Shown: positions 1-8,626, counted from the first letter of the stretch. The stretch is 41,655 bases of DNA from Verrucomicrobiales bacterium (GCA_005791875.1 SXTU01000026.1:1-41655), one strand, 5' to 3'. The notes: a model not told the origin generated them from the letters alone. Made by a program: numbers and translations.

Positions 1-39
1 AGGACGATGCAGAGGTTGGAAAGGGTCATGTCGTTTTGG

Positions 40-181
40 CCACAGATTTACTCAGATGAAACACAGATGGGGAAAAGTCCCGGGGGCGTTGGAAGACATG
101 GCGAGTCGAGCGGTTGCTCGTGCAGTGCATCTGGCGACTGGCGCAGCTCCCCATCTGTGTTTCATCTGTGTCCATCTGTGG
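40..181. repeat. Inverted repeat, CCACAGAT family
   Basis: Left arm 40-72 and right arm 149-181 are inverted copies of a 33-nt sequence built on CCACAGAT...CAGATGAAACACAGATGG, with about three mismatches confined to one short block. The arms flank a 76-nt loop. The element lies just downstream of the miaB stop, so it could act as a 3'-end structure for that transcript. It resembles the CCACAGAGACAC palindromes at 35.0 and 37.8 kb in style (CACAGA words) but is a different sequence. Bases 1-187 contain nothing else that I recognise. Confidence 0.75.
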
Positions 182-187
182 CTGAAA

Positions 188-1546
188 TCAGTTCAGGTTC
201 AAAATCGCCGGGTCGCCATACAGCGTGAAGGGCGCGGCGCGGACGATGCGCACGTCCATCACCTGCCCGATGTGCCGCTCGCTGCCCTCGAAGATGACGA
301 TCTTGTTCGCGCGGGTGCGCCCTTCGAGGCGGGCGGGGTTCTTGCGGCTCGGGCCTTCGACGAGGATTTGCAGCACGCGGCCTTCGCAGGCCTTGTGCTT
401 GGCCTCGGCGATTTCGTTGATGAGCGCCAGCAGTTGGGCGTGCCGGGTTTCGATGAGGTCCTCGGGCAACTGGTCTGGCATGGCGGCGGCAGGCGTGTCG
501 CGGCGCGGCGAGTATTTGAAGACGAAGGCGTTGTCGAACTCGACCTCGCGGGCGAGCGACAGCGTCTCGGCGAAGTCCGCCTCCGTCTCGCCGGGGAAGC
601 CCACGATGATGTCCGTGGTAATGCCCATCTCGGGGTGGACGGCGCGGAGCTTGGCGATGATGTCAAGGAAGCGGGCCCGTGTGTAACCGCGGTGCATGAG
701 CTTCAGCACGCGGTCGCTGCCGGACTGCACGGGCAAATGCGCGCTTTCAACGAGCTTGGGCAGGCGGCCGTAAGCCTCCACGAGGTCGTCGCCATAGCCT
801 TTCGGATGCGGCGAAGTGAAGCGGATGCGTTCCAATCCATCAATGGCGTGGACGGCTTCGATGAGCTGAACAAACGCAGATTTGCCATCATGCTCGAGGA
901 TTTCCCGGCGACCATAGCTGGTGACAATCTGCCCGAGCAACGTGATTTCCTTCACGCCGCGCGCGACGAGTTCGCGGCACTCGGCCACGATGTCGGGAAT
1001 CGTCCGGCTGCGCTCCTGGCCGCGCGTGTAGGGCACGATGCAGAATGTGCAGTATTGGTTGCAGCCCTGCATGATGCTCACAAAGGCGGTTGCGGCTCTC
1101 CCCTTCGACGCGCCGTTGAGCAGGTGCTCCTTGATGGTCGCCTCGCTGCCGCGCTCCTCTTCGGTGTCCACGATCTTGTCCCGGCGGCCAGCGAGCAGGT
1201 CATCCACGTAGTCGGCCACGCGGTGAAACTTCTGCGTGCCGACCACGAGGTCCACGTCGGGTAACTGGTCAATCAACTCCCTGCCCCGGCTTTGGGCCAT
1301 GCAGCCGAGGAAGCCGAGCAATACGCCGGGCCGCTGCTTGCGAAACTGCCCGGCGAGATTGGTCATCTTGTCCACGGCCTTCTGCTCCGCGTTGTCGCGC
1401 ACGCTGCACGTGTTGAGCAGCACGACATCGGCGGCGGCCTCGGAGGGGGCGAGGGCATAGCCTTTGGCGACGAGCTGGGCGGCGACGGCCTCGCTGTCGC
1501 GCTCGTTCATCTGGCAACCGTAGGTCTTGAGGAAAACGCTGGGCAT
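188..1546 (-). CDS. miaB: tRNA-2-methylthio-N6-dimethylallyladenosine synthase
   Basis: Radical-SAM methylthiotransferase that adds a methylthio group to i6A37 in tRNAs reading UNN codons; cytoplasmic. The 452 aa match the usual MiaB length. The N-terminal UPF0004 domain begins KTYGCQMNERDSE and shows the three cluster cysteines (YGCQMN, NTCSVRDNAEQK, GFLGCMAQSRG). The radical-SAM motif is GCNQYCTFCIVPYTRG near residue 160 (CxxxCxxC). HLPVQSGSD and a C-terminal TRAM domain (about 380-450) follow. The normally very conserved LLGQNVNSY reads LLGQIVTSY here. The ATG start gives a full N-terminus without an extension. It is monocistronic as far as the window shows; the 56-bp gap to the pseudopilin stop upstream contains nothing obvious. 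Confidence 0.96.
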   Translation of the reverse strand: MPSVFLKTYGCQMNERDSEAVAAQLVAKGYALAPSEAAADVVLLNTCSVRDNAEQKAVDKMTNLAGQFRKQRPGVLLGFLGCMAQSRGRELIDQLPDVDLVVGTQKFHRVADYVDDLLAGRRDKIVDTEEERGSEATIKEHLLNGASKGRAATAFVSIMQGCNQYCTFCIVPYTRGQERSRTIPDIVAECRELVARGVKEITLLGQIVTSYGRREILEHDGKSAFVQLIEAVHAIDGLERIRFTSPHPKGYGDDLVEAYGRLPKLVESAHLPVQSGSDRVLKLMHRGYTRARFLDIIAKLRAVHPEMGITTDIIVGFPGETEADFAETLSLAREVEFDNAFVFKYSPRRDTPAAAMPDQLPEDLIETRHAQLLALINEIAEAKHKACEGRVLQILVEGPSRKNPARLEGRTRANKIVIFEGSERHIGQVMDVRIVRAAPFTLYGDPAILNLN

Positions 1547-1602
1547 GAAAGCAAAACGGCGCGCAGCTTAGAGGCCGCGCGCCGCCGTTTGAAGCAGAAT
1601 GA

Positions 1603-2406
1603 CTACGGCCCTTCAGAAGTCCGCAGCTTCAGCCAGGTGGCATCGGCCGCCCCGTTCGGGCGGTCGACGCCGGTCACGTTGGCGGTGGACATCTGCAGGG
1701 TGGTCCAGCGGTGCAGCTCCACGTGGCCGTCCGCGTAGCCGAAAGCGGTGCTGCCGTTGTGCATCGCGGCCGGCCGGTTGCTGTTGTTCCAGCTGTTGTC
1801 ATTTACCGGAGCCAAGTCCACCGCGAAGTAGCCATCGTCGATCGAGTTGATGTCCTCATGCATGAAGACGTAGAGGTCGGTCGGCTTGCCCATCTGACTC
1901 AATCGCGTGTAAACGATCCGGCCCGGCGTGGCCGCCGCACTGGGACGAGCACCGCCGTTCATCCAATTGTTCATGGAGACGCTCCGGACGAAGGTGCCTA
2001 CCGCTCCGGGATACCGGTAAGTGTCAGAGGGACAGCGGAACACTCCCGCGTTCATTGCGTATTTGCCGAGCTGGCAGTGCATGAAGAGGGCGGTGTTGGT
2101 TTCGTTGCCGGTGTTGTATCCGGTGCCTGCTGGACGCAAGCCTTCGGCGCTCCAGGTATTATTGCTGTTGCTCAAAGCGGTTGCCCCGCCGTTTCGGCTG
2201 ATCCGGTCATCCATGTCACCGGCGTATAACGACCATGCCAGTTGGAGTTGTTTGTTGTTGGAGAGGCACTTCGTTCCGAGCGCCTTGGCCTTCGCCTTCG
2301 ACAGCGCCGGCAGCAGCATCCCCGCCAGGATCGCGATGATGGCGATGACGACGAGGAGCTCGATGAGGGTGAAGCCGGGCTGCCGCGTAAAATTTGGGAA
2401 TTTCAT
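1603..2406 (-). CDS. Type II secretion/type IV pilin-like pseudopilin, HX9DG class
   Basis: Secreted or inner-membrane pseudopilin, 267 aa. A short basic leader ends in Gly before [18 protein letters not shown], the class III (prepilin peptidase) cleavage and methylation motif with Glu at +5. The C-terminus carries H-x9-DG ([14 protein letters not shown]), the signature of a large pilin-like family expanded in Verrucomicrobia and Planctomycetes. It is the second gene of a tandem pair, 13 bp downstream of its paralogue, and the first 70 residues of the mature parts are nearly identical ([18 protein letters not shown] in both). No secretion ATPase or secretin gene lies nearby, so its role in pilus or secretion is inferred from the family only. 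Confidence 0.9.
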   Translation of the reverse strand: MKFPNFTRQPGFTLIELLVVIAIIAILAGMLLPALSKAKAKALGTKCLSNNKQLQLAWSLYAGDMDDRISRNGGATALSNSNNTWSAEGLRPAGTGYNTGNETNTALFMHCQLGKYAMNAGVFRCPSDTYRYPGAVGTFVRSVSMNNWMNGGARPSAAATPGRIVYTRLSQMGKPTDLYVFMHEDINSIDDGYFAVDLAPVNDNSWNNSNRPAAMHNGSTAFGYADGHVELHRWTTLQMSTANVTGVDRPNGAADATWLKLRTSEGP

Positions 2407-2419
2407 GGAGCTGATTTGC

Positions 2420-3259
2420 TTACGGGGAAGCCTTGCTCTTTAGCCAATCGACGTCTGCGGTATTGTTGGCGACGACAGTCACGCCATTCCAAATCCCCAA
2501 CTGATTCCACTTGTGAGACTCGGCGCGGCCGTCTGCGAAACCGATGGTGGTCGAGCCACCATGGAGCGCGGCAGGGGGATTCTCAAAAGTGTTAAATGAA
2601 GCCCTCCAACTGGGGTTGGGAGCGCCCGTTCCCGCAGTCCCCAAGTCGAGGCGGAAAATGCAATCTTCGATGGTTTGTGGAGATTCGTGGATGAACACGA
2701 AGTTGTCCGACGGCTTTCCGATGTTCGACTCCCGCCTGAACACGGTATACCCGGGGGAATTCACCGCCCCGGCCGTCCGGTTCATGAAGATGTTCATCGT
2801 GACGCTGCGAACATAGGGCACAGTCCTACCACTGCCGGGATAAGGCGTTTTGTCTGATGGGCACTGGAAGATGCCTGCGTTCCCCGCGTAGCGGCCCAAA
2901 AGCCCAGTCATGAAATAGGCAGGGTCGATGTCGCAATTCGGGCAGGCAGCCTGGTGGGCTCCACCTGGCTGCTGCATCCAGCCGTTCGCCCAAGATCGAT
3001 TGGCGTTGGCGAGACCTCCTCCCGCGTTGTCGTTAAGCACGAGCCGGTCATCCTGATCCCCCGAGTAGAGTGCCCATGCCAGTTGCAGTTGCTTGTTGTT
3101 GGAAAGGCACTTGGTGCCCAAGGCCTTGCTCTTGGCCTTGCCCAAGGCCGGCAAGAGCATCCCGGCCAGAATCGCGATGATGGCGATGACGACGAGAAGT
3201 TCGATGAGTGTGAAGCCAAACGACCGGGCTGGGCGGAGAGGTTGGTGACAATATTTCAT
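2420..3259 (-). CDS. Type II secretion/type IV pilin-like pseudopilin, HX9DG class (paralogue)
   Basis: 279-aa pseudopilin, upstream member of the tandem pair. The leader [15 protein letters not shown] precedes the prepilin motif [18 protein letters not shown] with Glu at +5 of the mature form. The C-terminal H-x9-DG motif is [14 protein letters not shown]. It has a longer variable middle than its neighbour, including CPNCDIDP and a proline-rich stretch. The N-terminal 60 residues are almost the same as in the downstream copy, while the rest diverges, pointing to an old tandem duplication with the assembly helix conserved. Likely co-transcribed with the downstream copy. Substrates and function are unknown. 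Confidence 0.9.
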   Translation of the reverse strand: MKYCHQPLRPARSFGFTLIELLVVIAIIAILAGMLLPALGKAKSKALGTKCLSNNKQLQLAWALYSGDQDDRLVLNDNAGGGLANANRSWANGWMQQPGGAHQAACPNCDIDPAYFMTGLLGRYAGNAGIFQCPSDKTPYPGSGRTVPYVRSVTMNIFMNRTAGAVNSPGYTVFRRESNIGKPSDNFVFIHESPQTIEDCIFRLDLGTAGTGAPNPSWRASFNTFENPPAALHGGSTTIGFADGRAESHKWNQLGIWNGVTVVANNTADVDWLKSKASP

Positions 3260-3355
3260 ACGCGGTGGTGTCGCGGGCTAGGAAGGAGCGTAGCCAGTTT
3301 CCGTCGCTTTGCAAGCGGGGACATGGGCGACACGGTTTTTGCCAGGAACCGGCCT

Positions 3356-3413
3356 GTAGCTCGACATTTCGATTTCCAGAACGAGTCGTGCAGATGCGGA
3401 TACCGCACTCGAC
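3356..3413. repeat. Possible decayed copy of the GTAGCTCGACATT palindrome
   Basis: The sequence from 3356 begins GTAGCTCGACATTT, like the first arm of the much better element at 17411-17484, and CTCGACGTTT follows at about 3408. The central part no longer pairs well. It lies between the sulfatase stop and the pseudopilin start, in a 181-bp gap that holds no gene. A degraded relic is the most I can claim. Confidence 0.3.
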
Positions 3414-3440
3414 GTTTCGGGGTTGGAACCAAACGTGGCG

Positions 3441-4883
3441 TCACTTCGCCGCCTTGGCCTTCGGCGCTGGCTCCGCTGGGGCGGGGACGAGGCGATTGGC
3501 CTCGTTGTAGAGCGCCTTGAGGCGGGTGACGATCTCGGGGTGCTTTGCGGCCACGTCCTTCTGCTCGCCGGGGTCGGACTGGAGGTCGAAGAGCTGCAAG
3601 GGCTGCGGGGCGTCGCCGGTGCGCAAGCCAGGGTGGTCAGTGGGTTGATACTGTTCGTAGGGTGCGAGGATGGTCACGCCATCGGGGCCGCGCGGGTCGG
3701 TCCAACGCTGGCCGGACTTGCTGAGGTTTAGAAACGGGTCGCGCGGCGGCTGAACGTGCAGCTTCCATCGGGCGTCGCGGACGGTGGCGAGGAGCGGACC
3801 TTGGTGACCAAAGATGGCTGCGTGCGGGCTGGGCGCGGCGGAGGTGAAGAGTGGCAGGATGTCGCGACCGTCAATGACACGGTCGGCGGGCGCCGCGATG
3901 TTCGCGGCCTTCAGCGCGGTGGCGAAGAGGTCCATCATCACGGCGGGCGCATGACTGACGTGGCCGGCAGGGATTCTGCCCGGCCAGCGCGCAAGGCAGG
4001 GCACGCGGTAGCCGCCTTCGTAGGAGCTGCCCTTCATCCCGCGCAGGCCGCTCGTGCTGCCGCCGAACCACGGGCCATTGTCGCTCGTGAACAGCACGAG
4101 TGTGCGCTCATCGAGACCGAGCGCCTTCACCTTCGCCAGCACTTCGCCGACGCTCGCGTCGAGGTCGGCGAGCACGTCACCGTAGAGTCCCGCGCCGGAC
4201 TGCTGGTAAAACTTCTCGGTCGTGGCGAGCGGCTTGTGCGGCATGACCTGCGGGAAGTAGAGGAAGAAGGGCTTCGCCTTGTTTCGTTCGATGAAGTTCA
4301 CGGCGCGCTCGGTGTAACGGCGCGTGAGCGTGGCCTGCACGAGCGGATACTCTGTGACATTCGTGCCGTTCATGAGCTGCACGGGCCTCATGTCGTTGCT
4401 GTAAAGGATGCCGAGATACTCGTCGAAGCCGCGTCCGGTGGGCATCTGCTCGGGGCGTTTGTGGCCGAGGTGCCACTTGCCGACCATGCCAGTGGCGTAG
4501 CCGGCCTGCTTGAAGAGCTGCGCGAGGGTGATTTCCGACGCGGGCAGCGCGACGGTGTCTGCCACAGGGCCGCCGTCTGGCGCGGGGTTCGCCGTCATGC
4601 CGCAGCGGAACGGGTAGCGGCCGGTCAGCAGCGAGGCGCGCGTCGGCGCGCAGAATGGCGCAGGTGTGTTGAACTGCGTCAGGCGCGCGCCCTCGGCGGC
4701 CATGCGGTCGAGTTGCGGCGTCTTGAATTTCGGGTGGCCGGAGCAGCCGAGGTCGCCGTAACCCAAGTCGTCGGCGAGGATGATGATGACATTCGGGCGC
4801 GGCTCGGCAGCGGGGAGAGCGCAGTTCAGCCCGGCCAGAAGCCAAGCGAACAGGATTGTAGAGCTGAGGCGCAGGCCGCTCAT
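3441..4883 (-). CDS. Secreted arylsulfatase-type sulfatase
   Basis: Hydrolyses sulfate esters, probably on polysaccharides, in the periplasm or outside. The 480 aa start at the second in-frame ATG, because this ATG overlaps the esterase stop (ATGA) and puts a signal peptide (residues 1-26, ending LNCALPAAE) at the N-terminus. Metal-binding DD lies in NVIIILADDLGYGDLG (residues 31-46). The formylglycine site is C78 in FCAPTRASLLTGRYP, the C-x-P-x-R pattern modified by formylglycine-generating enzyme. GKWHLG and LFTSDNGPW supply further active-site residues. The length is typical for the S1 sulfatase family. It is the last gene of the five-gene operon; no modifying enzyme is encoded here. The substrate cannot be read from sequence. 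Confidence 0.93.
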   Translation of the reverse strand: MSGLRLSSTILFAWLLAGLNCALPAAEPRPNVIIILADDLGYGDLGCSGHPKFKTPQLDRMAAEGARLTQFNTPAPFCAPTRASLLTGRYPFRCGMTANPAPDGGPVADTVALPASEITLAQLFKQAGYATGMVGKWHLGHKRPEQMPTGRGFDEYLGILYSNDMRPVQLMNGTNVTEYPLVQATLTRRYTERAVNFIERNKAKPFFLYFPQVMPHKPLATTEKFYQQSGAGLYGDVLADLDASVGEVLAKVKALGLDERTLVLFTSDNGPWFGGSTSGLRGMKGSSYEGGYRVPCLARWPGRIPAGHVSHAPAVMMDLFATALKAANIAAPADRVIDGRDILPLFTSAAPSPHAAIFGHQGPLLATVRDARWKLHVQPPRDPFLNLSKSGQRWTDPRGPDGVTILAPYEQYQPTDHPGLRTGDAPQPLQLFDLQSDPGEQKDVAAKHPEIVTRLKALYNEANRLVPAPAEPAPKAKAAK

Positions 4884-5779
4884 TTTTTCGAGTCGCGCCA
4901 CATCCAGCGCATCGCGTCGGGGAAGAGCTGCGTGCCGTGGTTGCCGCTGTGGACGCCCTCGCCGAAGACGAATTTGTGGTCATAGCCCTTCTCCTTGAGC
5001 GCGGCGGCCATCGCCTTGTTCGCCTCCGGCCACGAGCCCGCCGCGTTCACGATGTCGTTCGCGCCGCCTTGCTGAAAGATGCGGATGGGCTTCTTCGCCG
5101 CAGCGCGGACCAGCCCGGGATAGGCGTTGCCGCCGCGGATGTTCGTGAAGCTGCCCACGGTGGTGAAGCACTTGCGGAACTCGTTGGGCCGTTCCCAGCA
5201 CACCGTCCACGCGCAGATGCCGCCGCTGCTGCTGCCGGCGATGCAGCGCTGCTCGGGGTCTTTGGTGAGGTTAAATTTCTTGGCGACTTCGGGGAGAATC
5301 TCCTCCAGCAGGAAGCGCGAGTATTGGTCACCCAAGCTGTCGTATTCGAAGCTGCGGTTCGAGGCGGGCGCGGGTCGGCCATCGGGACGCTTCGGCGCGA
5401 CCTCGCCGGGCTTGAGCGGCTTGGTGCCGGGCCGGATGAAGATGCCGATGGTCACGGGCATTTCCTTTTTGTGGATGAGATTGTCGAAGACGGTCGAGGC
5501 CTTGTAGAGCATCCCATCCTGGCAGACGAAGACGGCGGCGGGCGTCTTGCCGTCGTATTGCTTCGGGACGTAAATGGAATACTTCCGCACCGTGCCGGGG
5601 AAGACCTTGCTGTCGTTCCACTCGTGCTCGGTGATGACGCCCTTGGGCACGCCGGGCTGCTCCTCGGAGTCAGGCGTGAGCTTTTTGTATTGGTCATCGG
5701 GCGAGGGGGCCTTCTTGTCCGCGGCAAGGAGCGGCGCAGCCATGGCGAGGCAGAGCAGGGGAGTGAGGAGGGATTTCAT
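4880..5779 (-). CDS. Secreted enterochelin esterase-like alpha/beta hydrolase
   Basis: Putative carbohydrate or siderophore-type esterase, 299 aa with a signal peptide (MKSLLTPLLCLAMAAPLLAA). The family pattern is a Fes/esterase D-like alpha/beta hydrolase: a beta-strand region KYSIYVPKQYDG, nucleophile elbow GSSSG (S184) and a C-terminal His region GEGVHSGNHG (H277/H281). I chose the ATG at 5779 because it overlaps the TGA of the upstream 73-aa gene (ATGA) and begins the signal peptide; an upstream extension of the same frame runs through the 73-aa gene and looks non-coding. Its own stop overlaps the sulfatase ATG. Being paired with a sulfatase suggests de-esterification of a decorated glycan; that is inference. 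Confidence 0.85.
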   Translation of the reverse strand: MKSLLTPLLCLAMAAPLLAADKKAPSPDDQYKKLTPDSEEQPGVPKGVITEHEWNDSKVFPGTVRKYSIYVPKQYDGKTPAAVFVCQDGMLYKASTVFDNLIHKKEMPVTIGIFIRPGTKPLKPGEVAPKRPDGRPAPASNRSFEYDSLGDQYSRFLLEEILPEVAKKFNLTKDPEQRCIAGSSSGGICAWTVCWERPNEFRKCFTTVGSFTNIRGGNAYPGLVRAAAKKPIRIFQQGGANDIVNAAGSWPEANKAMAAALKEKGYDHKFVFGEGVHSGNHGTQLFPDAMRWMWRDSKK

Positions 5780-5997
5780 GGCTTGGATGCGTTGGGGACG
5801 GATGCAGGGCGGGACTTCTTCTGGGCTAATTTGCGAGCTGGCGTGACGGGGACATAGACCACGCGATCGCCGACGCCGACGACTAGCGGTAGACCGAGGC
5901 GGGCGTTCTCGGCGCGGAGTTTCTTGGCGACCCGGCGGAAGGCACGCTCCGCAGGTGCGAGAAACTCTCTCTCGAATTGTGCGCTGGGCTGCTTCAT
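5776..5997 (-). CDS. Small basic protein coupled to zeta-type kinase
   Basis: A 73-aa protein starting MKQPSAQFEREFL, with a Lys/Arg-rich helix (residues 12-32), a short hydrophobic strand LGLPLVVGVGDRVVYVPV and a basic tail. It has no signal peptide. The reading frame is well supported by context: its ATG overlaps the kinase stop (ATGA at 5997-5994) and its TGA overlaps the esterase ATG (ATGA at 5779-5776). Small partners next to zeta-like (COG4185) kinases are common, so it may be an antitoxin-like or accessory protein; nothing in its sequence proves this. I do not recognise a named family. Confidence 0.7.
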   Translation of the reverse strand: MKQPSAQFEREFLAPAERAFRRVAKKLRAENARLGLPLVVGVGDRVVYVPVTPARKLAQKKSRPASVPNASKP

Positions 5998-6560
5998 GTG
6001 TGACGTAGGATAGCTGGCAGGTCGGACGAGGAACAAGTCTCCGAATTGCCAAGCCGCACCGGCGGCTGGCTGCGGTTGTCCCACACTGCCCAGAAGTCGG
6101 CGATCCGCGCGTAGGCGGCTACGAAGTGCGCCCGGCTGCGGTGGAAGCGCCTCCGGATGTCGGCCGCCGGCACGTGATGACCACCTTTCTTCACGCGCTC
6201 ACGCACGCGCGCGATGGCCAGGGCCACCGTCGGCAGCCAGAGATAATGCAGGTGGATTCGGTAGCCAGCCTGCTTCGCATCGCGCAGCAACCGCAGGTAG
6301 GTGCGCCCGCTCAACGTGCTTTCCAGCGCGAAGGTTTCCCGCCGCCGCATGAGCGCGCGCACTTCGGCGAGCAAGAGTCGGGCAGCGCGGATGCCTCCCG
6401 ATTTGGTGTCGAGCGGGGAGATGCCTTGGGCTATGAGGTGCGCGTTGAGGAAGTTCAGACAGCGCGCCTCACGCGGCAGGAACTCGCGCGCGAAGGTGGT
6501 CTTTCCCGCACCGTTGCAGCCGGCGATGAGGTGCAGGATGGGCTGGCTCGCGGCGGGCAT
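5994..6560 (-). CDS. Zeta toxin-like P-loop kinase
   Basis: A 188-aa protein with Walker A GCNGAGKTTFARE (residues 14-26) close to the N-terminus, then NAHLIAQGISPLD, FALESTLSGRTYL and a C-terminal basic helical region (VRERVKKGGHHVP, DIRRRFHRSR). This order matches the COG4185/zeta-toxin family. True zeta toxins phosphorylate UDP-N-acetylglucosamine; many chromosomal relatives have no shown toxicity. It sits 18 bp after the SMP-30-like gene and is coupled by ATGA to the 73-aa gene. A cytoplasmic kinase inside an operon of exported enzymes is odd and is listed as a finding. The family call is firm; the function is not. Confidence 0.85.
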   Translation of the reverse strand: MPAASQPILHLIAGCNGAGKTTFAREFLPREARCLNFLNAHLIAQGISPLDTKSGGIRAARLLLAEVRALMRRRETFALESTLSGRTYLRLLRDAKQAGYRIHLHYLWLPTVALAIARVRERVKKGGHHVPAADIRRRFHRSRAHFVAAYARIADFWAVWDNRSQPPVRLGNSETCSSSDLPAILRHT

Positions 6561-6578
6561 GGGACGGACAGGCCGGAC

Positions 6579-7553
6579 CTACTTCTTCTTCGCCGGCGGC
6601 GGCGGGTCCTTCGGCGGCTGGAGGAAGAAGAGGTTCCCATTCGCCTTCGTCTTGCGGGCGAACACCTGGTCCGCGCAGGTCACGTAGAGCATATCCATGT
6701 TCGGCCCGCCGAAGCCGCAGCTTGTCATGAACTTGCTCGACGGCTTGGGCAGCACGCCGCTCATGCGGCCGGTCGGGTCGAACACCTGCACACCCACGGC
6801 GCTCGCCACGTAGTAGCGGCCCTGCCGGTCGCTCGTCATGCCATCGCCGGAACTGCGCGTCTTGTAAACCGGCGAGCGGCCGTCGGGACTTTTCGCGTTC
6901 GTGTCCACTTCCGTGCGCAGCGTCATGTAAGGCTCCTTGTGCGCGAGGCTGCCGTCCGGCTCGATGCGCATCGCCCACACATGCACGCCCGCCGAGTCCG
7001 AGACCGCGAGCGTCCCTTGGTCTGGTGACACCGTGATGCCGTTGGGCGCGGTGATGCCCGTGTCCACCGCGCGCTTCTCGCCGGTCTTGGGGTTCACGAA
7101 CGTGATTTGCTTCTTGCCGGTCTCGGTGAAGTAAACGTGCCCCTTGTGGGTGACTACCAAGTCATTCGGTTGCACGTCCTCGGCCACGACGGTCTTCTTG
7201 CCCCCCGGAAACTCAAACGCCACCAGCTGCTTGTCCTTGCCCACGCAGGCGTAGAGCCGCCCGTCCGGCCCCCACTTCAAGCCGCTGCACGAGGTGCCTT
7301 CGAGGAACTTCGACTTCGTCCCATCTGGCGCGACCTTCCAGATCGCCGGCGGCGTGCTCCTCATGTCGCTGAAGTAGAAATTGCCCTTGTCGTCCGCGCA
7401 CGGCGCGTCGGTGAAAGCGTGTCCCTCGGATACCAGCTTCCAGTCCTCGCCCTCGATCAGCAGCATCGAGAGCGGCATGTCCTGCGAGTGGGCTTTGAGG
7501 GTGAGCAGCGCGAAGCCGAGCAACGTGAGCGTCCAGTGTTCGAGTCGTTTCAT
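6579..7553 (-). CDS. Secreted SMP-30/gluconolactonase-like beta-propeller
   Basis: A 324-aa protein from the ATG at 7553, which opens a signal peptide (MKRLEHWTLTLLGFALLTLK, ending HSQ); the longer frame upstream has no such feature. Six-bladed propeller motifs follow: EGHAFTDAPCADDKGNFYF, LKWGPDGRLYAC, DVQPNDLVVTHKGHVYF, ITAPNGITVSPDQGTLAV and GDGMTSDRQGRYYVA. The conserved Glu, Asn and Asp ligand positions of the SMP-30 family (divalent metal) appear present. The tail is Pro/Lys rich (PPKDPPPPAKKK). It is the first gene of the operon. Probably a sugar lactonase acting in the periplasm, though many secreted homologues are untested. Confidence 0.88.
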   Translation of the reverse strand: MKRLEHWTLTLLGFALLTLKAHSQDMPLSMLLIEGEDWKLVSEGHAFTDAPCADDKGNFYFSDMRSTPPAIWKVAPDGTKSKFLEGTSCSGLKWGPDGRLYACVGKDKQLVAFEFPGGKKTVVAEDVQPNDLVVTHKGHVYFTETGKKQITFVNPKTGEKRAVDTGITAPNGITVSPDQGTLAVSDSAGVHVWAMRIEPDGSLAHKEPYMTLRTEVDTNAKSPDGRSPVYKTRSSGDGMTSDRQGRYYVASAVGVQVFDPTGRMSGVLPKPSSKFMTSCGFGGPNMDMLYVTCADQVFARKTKANGNLFFLQPPKDPPPPAKKK

Positions 7554-7636
7554 GTGAGTTTGGTGAGGCTTTCTGCCACGGATTCGGCGTGGAGGAAACA
7601 GGTATCTTCGCTGAAGGCGATGGCCGCAGACCGCCG

Positions 7637-8524
7637 CTACAGGGAGCGCGGGCGCGCTGGCTCGATGTGGACGAGCACGTCGCGGACTTTGGGGAGCTGG
7701 GCGCGAAGGTGGTCCTTCACCTGATGGGCGATGGCGTGCGCGCGCTCGACGGTGAGGTTGCCGTCCACTTCCACGTGCATGTCCACGTGGAGCTGCCAGC
7801 CCATCTTGCGGATGAAGCATTTCTCCACACCGCGCACGTCTGGGACGCTGGCGGCGATGGCGCGGATCTCGGCGACCACGGCAAGGTCCGGCGCAGTGTC
7901 CATCAACTCAGCGAAGGCCTCGCGCAAAAGGCGCGTGCCGTTCCAACCGATGACACCTGACGCGAGCAACGCCGCGAGGTCGTCCGCCGCCTCGTAGCCC
8001 GGCCCGCCCACGAGCGCGACGGCGATGCCGATGCCGGCGAAGAGCGACGTGATGGCGTCGCTGCGGTGATGCCAGGCGTCGCCCTTCACGGCGGTGCTCT
8101 CGATGGAGGTCGCCTCGCTGAACACGTGGCGGAAGAGGGTTTCCTTCACCACCACGACCACGATGAGCACCACGAGCGTCCACGGGGCTGGAGTTCCATG
8201 CGGGTGAAAGATTTCGCGCACAGAGTGGACGGCGATCCACAACGCCGCGAGCAGGAGAATGGTGGCGACCATCGCGGAGGCGAGCGGCTCGGCCTTGCCG
8301 TGGCCGTAGGGATGGTCCGCGTCCGCCGGTGCGTCGGCGATGACCAGCCCGCGCCAGACGATCAGCGAGCTGAACAAGTCGGCAAGCGACTCGACGCCGT
8401 CGGCCACGAGCGCGTGCGAGTGGCCGAGAAAGCCCGCCGTCATCTTGCCCACGGCGAGCACCGTGTTGACCACCATGCCGAGGAAGGTCGCGCGCAGGCT
8501 GCGTTGGAGGCGATGGTCGGGCAT
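7637..8524 (-). CDS. Cation diffusion facilitator family metal transporter
   Basis: Proton-coupled efflux of divalent metal (Zn, Mn, Fe or Co) across the inner membrane; 295 aa from the ATG at 8524. A GTG start at 8617 would add 31 residues encoded by a repeat and is less likely. TM1 begins near ATFLGMVVNTVLAVGK; the TM2 site is HALVADGVESLAD; a cytoplasmic HPYGHGKAEPLA loop follows; the TM5 site is HHRSD (the HxxxD pattern of CDF proteins). The C-terminal domain (MGWQLHVDMHVEVDG) is the ferredoxin-like dimerisation domain. An 83-bp gap to the SMP-30-like start contains nothing recognisable. Metal specificity cannot be assigned. Confidence 0.93.
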   Translation of the reverse strand: MPDHRLQRSLRATFLGMVVNTVLAVGKMTAGFLGHSHALVADGVESLADLFSSLIVWRGLVIADAPADADHPYGHGKAEPLASAMVATILLLAALWIAVHSVREIFHPHGTPAPWTLVVLIVVVVVKETLFRHVFSEATSIESTAVKGDAWHHRSDAITSLFAGIGIAVALVGGPGYEAADDLAALLASGVIGWNGTRLLREAFAELMDTAPDLAVVAEIRAIAASVPDVRGVEKCFIRKMGWQLHVDMHVEVDGNLTVERAHAIAHQVKDHLRAQLPKVRDVLVHIEPARPRSL

Positions 8525-8536
8525 GAGGGGCAGGTG

Positions 8537-8619
8537 GCAAAGTGGGAGCGTGGGAGGGTGAGAATCGTGTTCGTGTGCCGCTGGCTTTCCCGCTGTCTCA
8601 CTTTCCCGCCTGCTCACTT
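8537..8619. repeat. Imperfect inverted repeat, GCAAAGTGGGAG family
   Basis: Arms around 8537-8562 (GGCAAAGTGGGAG...GGGTGAG) and 8595-8619 (complement of GCAAGTGAGC...AAAGTGAGA) pair imperfectly. The element occupies the 102-bp gap between the AsnC-like gene and the CDF gene. One minus-strand frame stays open through it and would extend the CDF protein by 31 residues. Confidence 0.45.
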
Positions 8620-8626
8620 GCTCCGC

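Noticed and set aside
5994-6560. Calling the zeta-like kinase and its 73-aa neighbour a toxin-antitoxin system
   Set aside because: The small gene lies after the kinase, whereas epsilon antitoxins lie before it, and both are locked in an operon with exported enzymes. The evidence is not enough.
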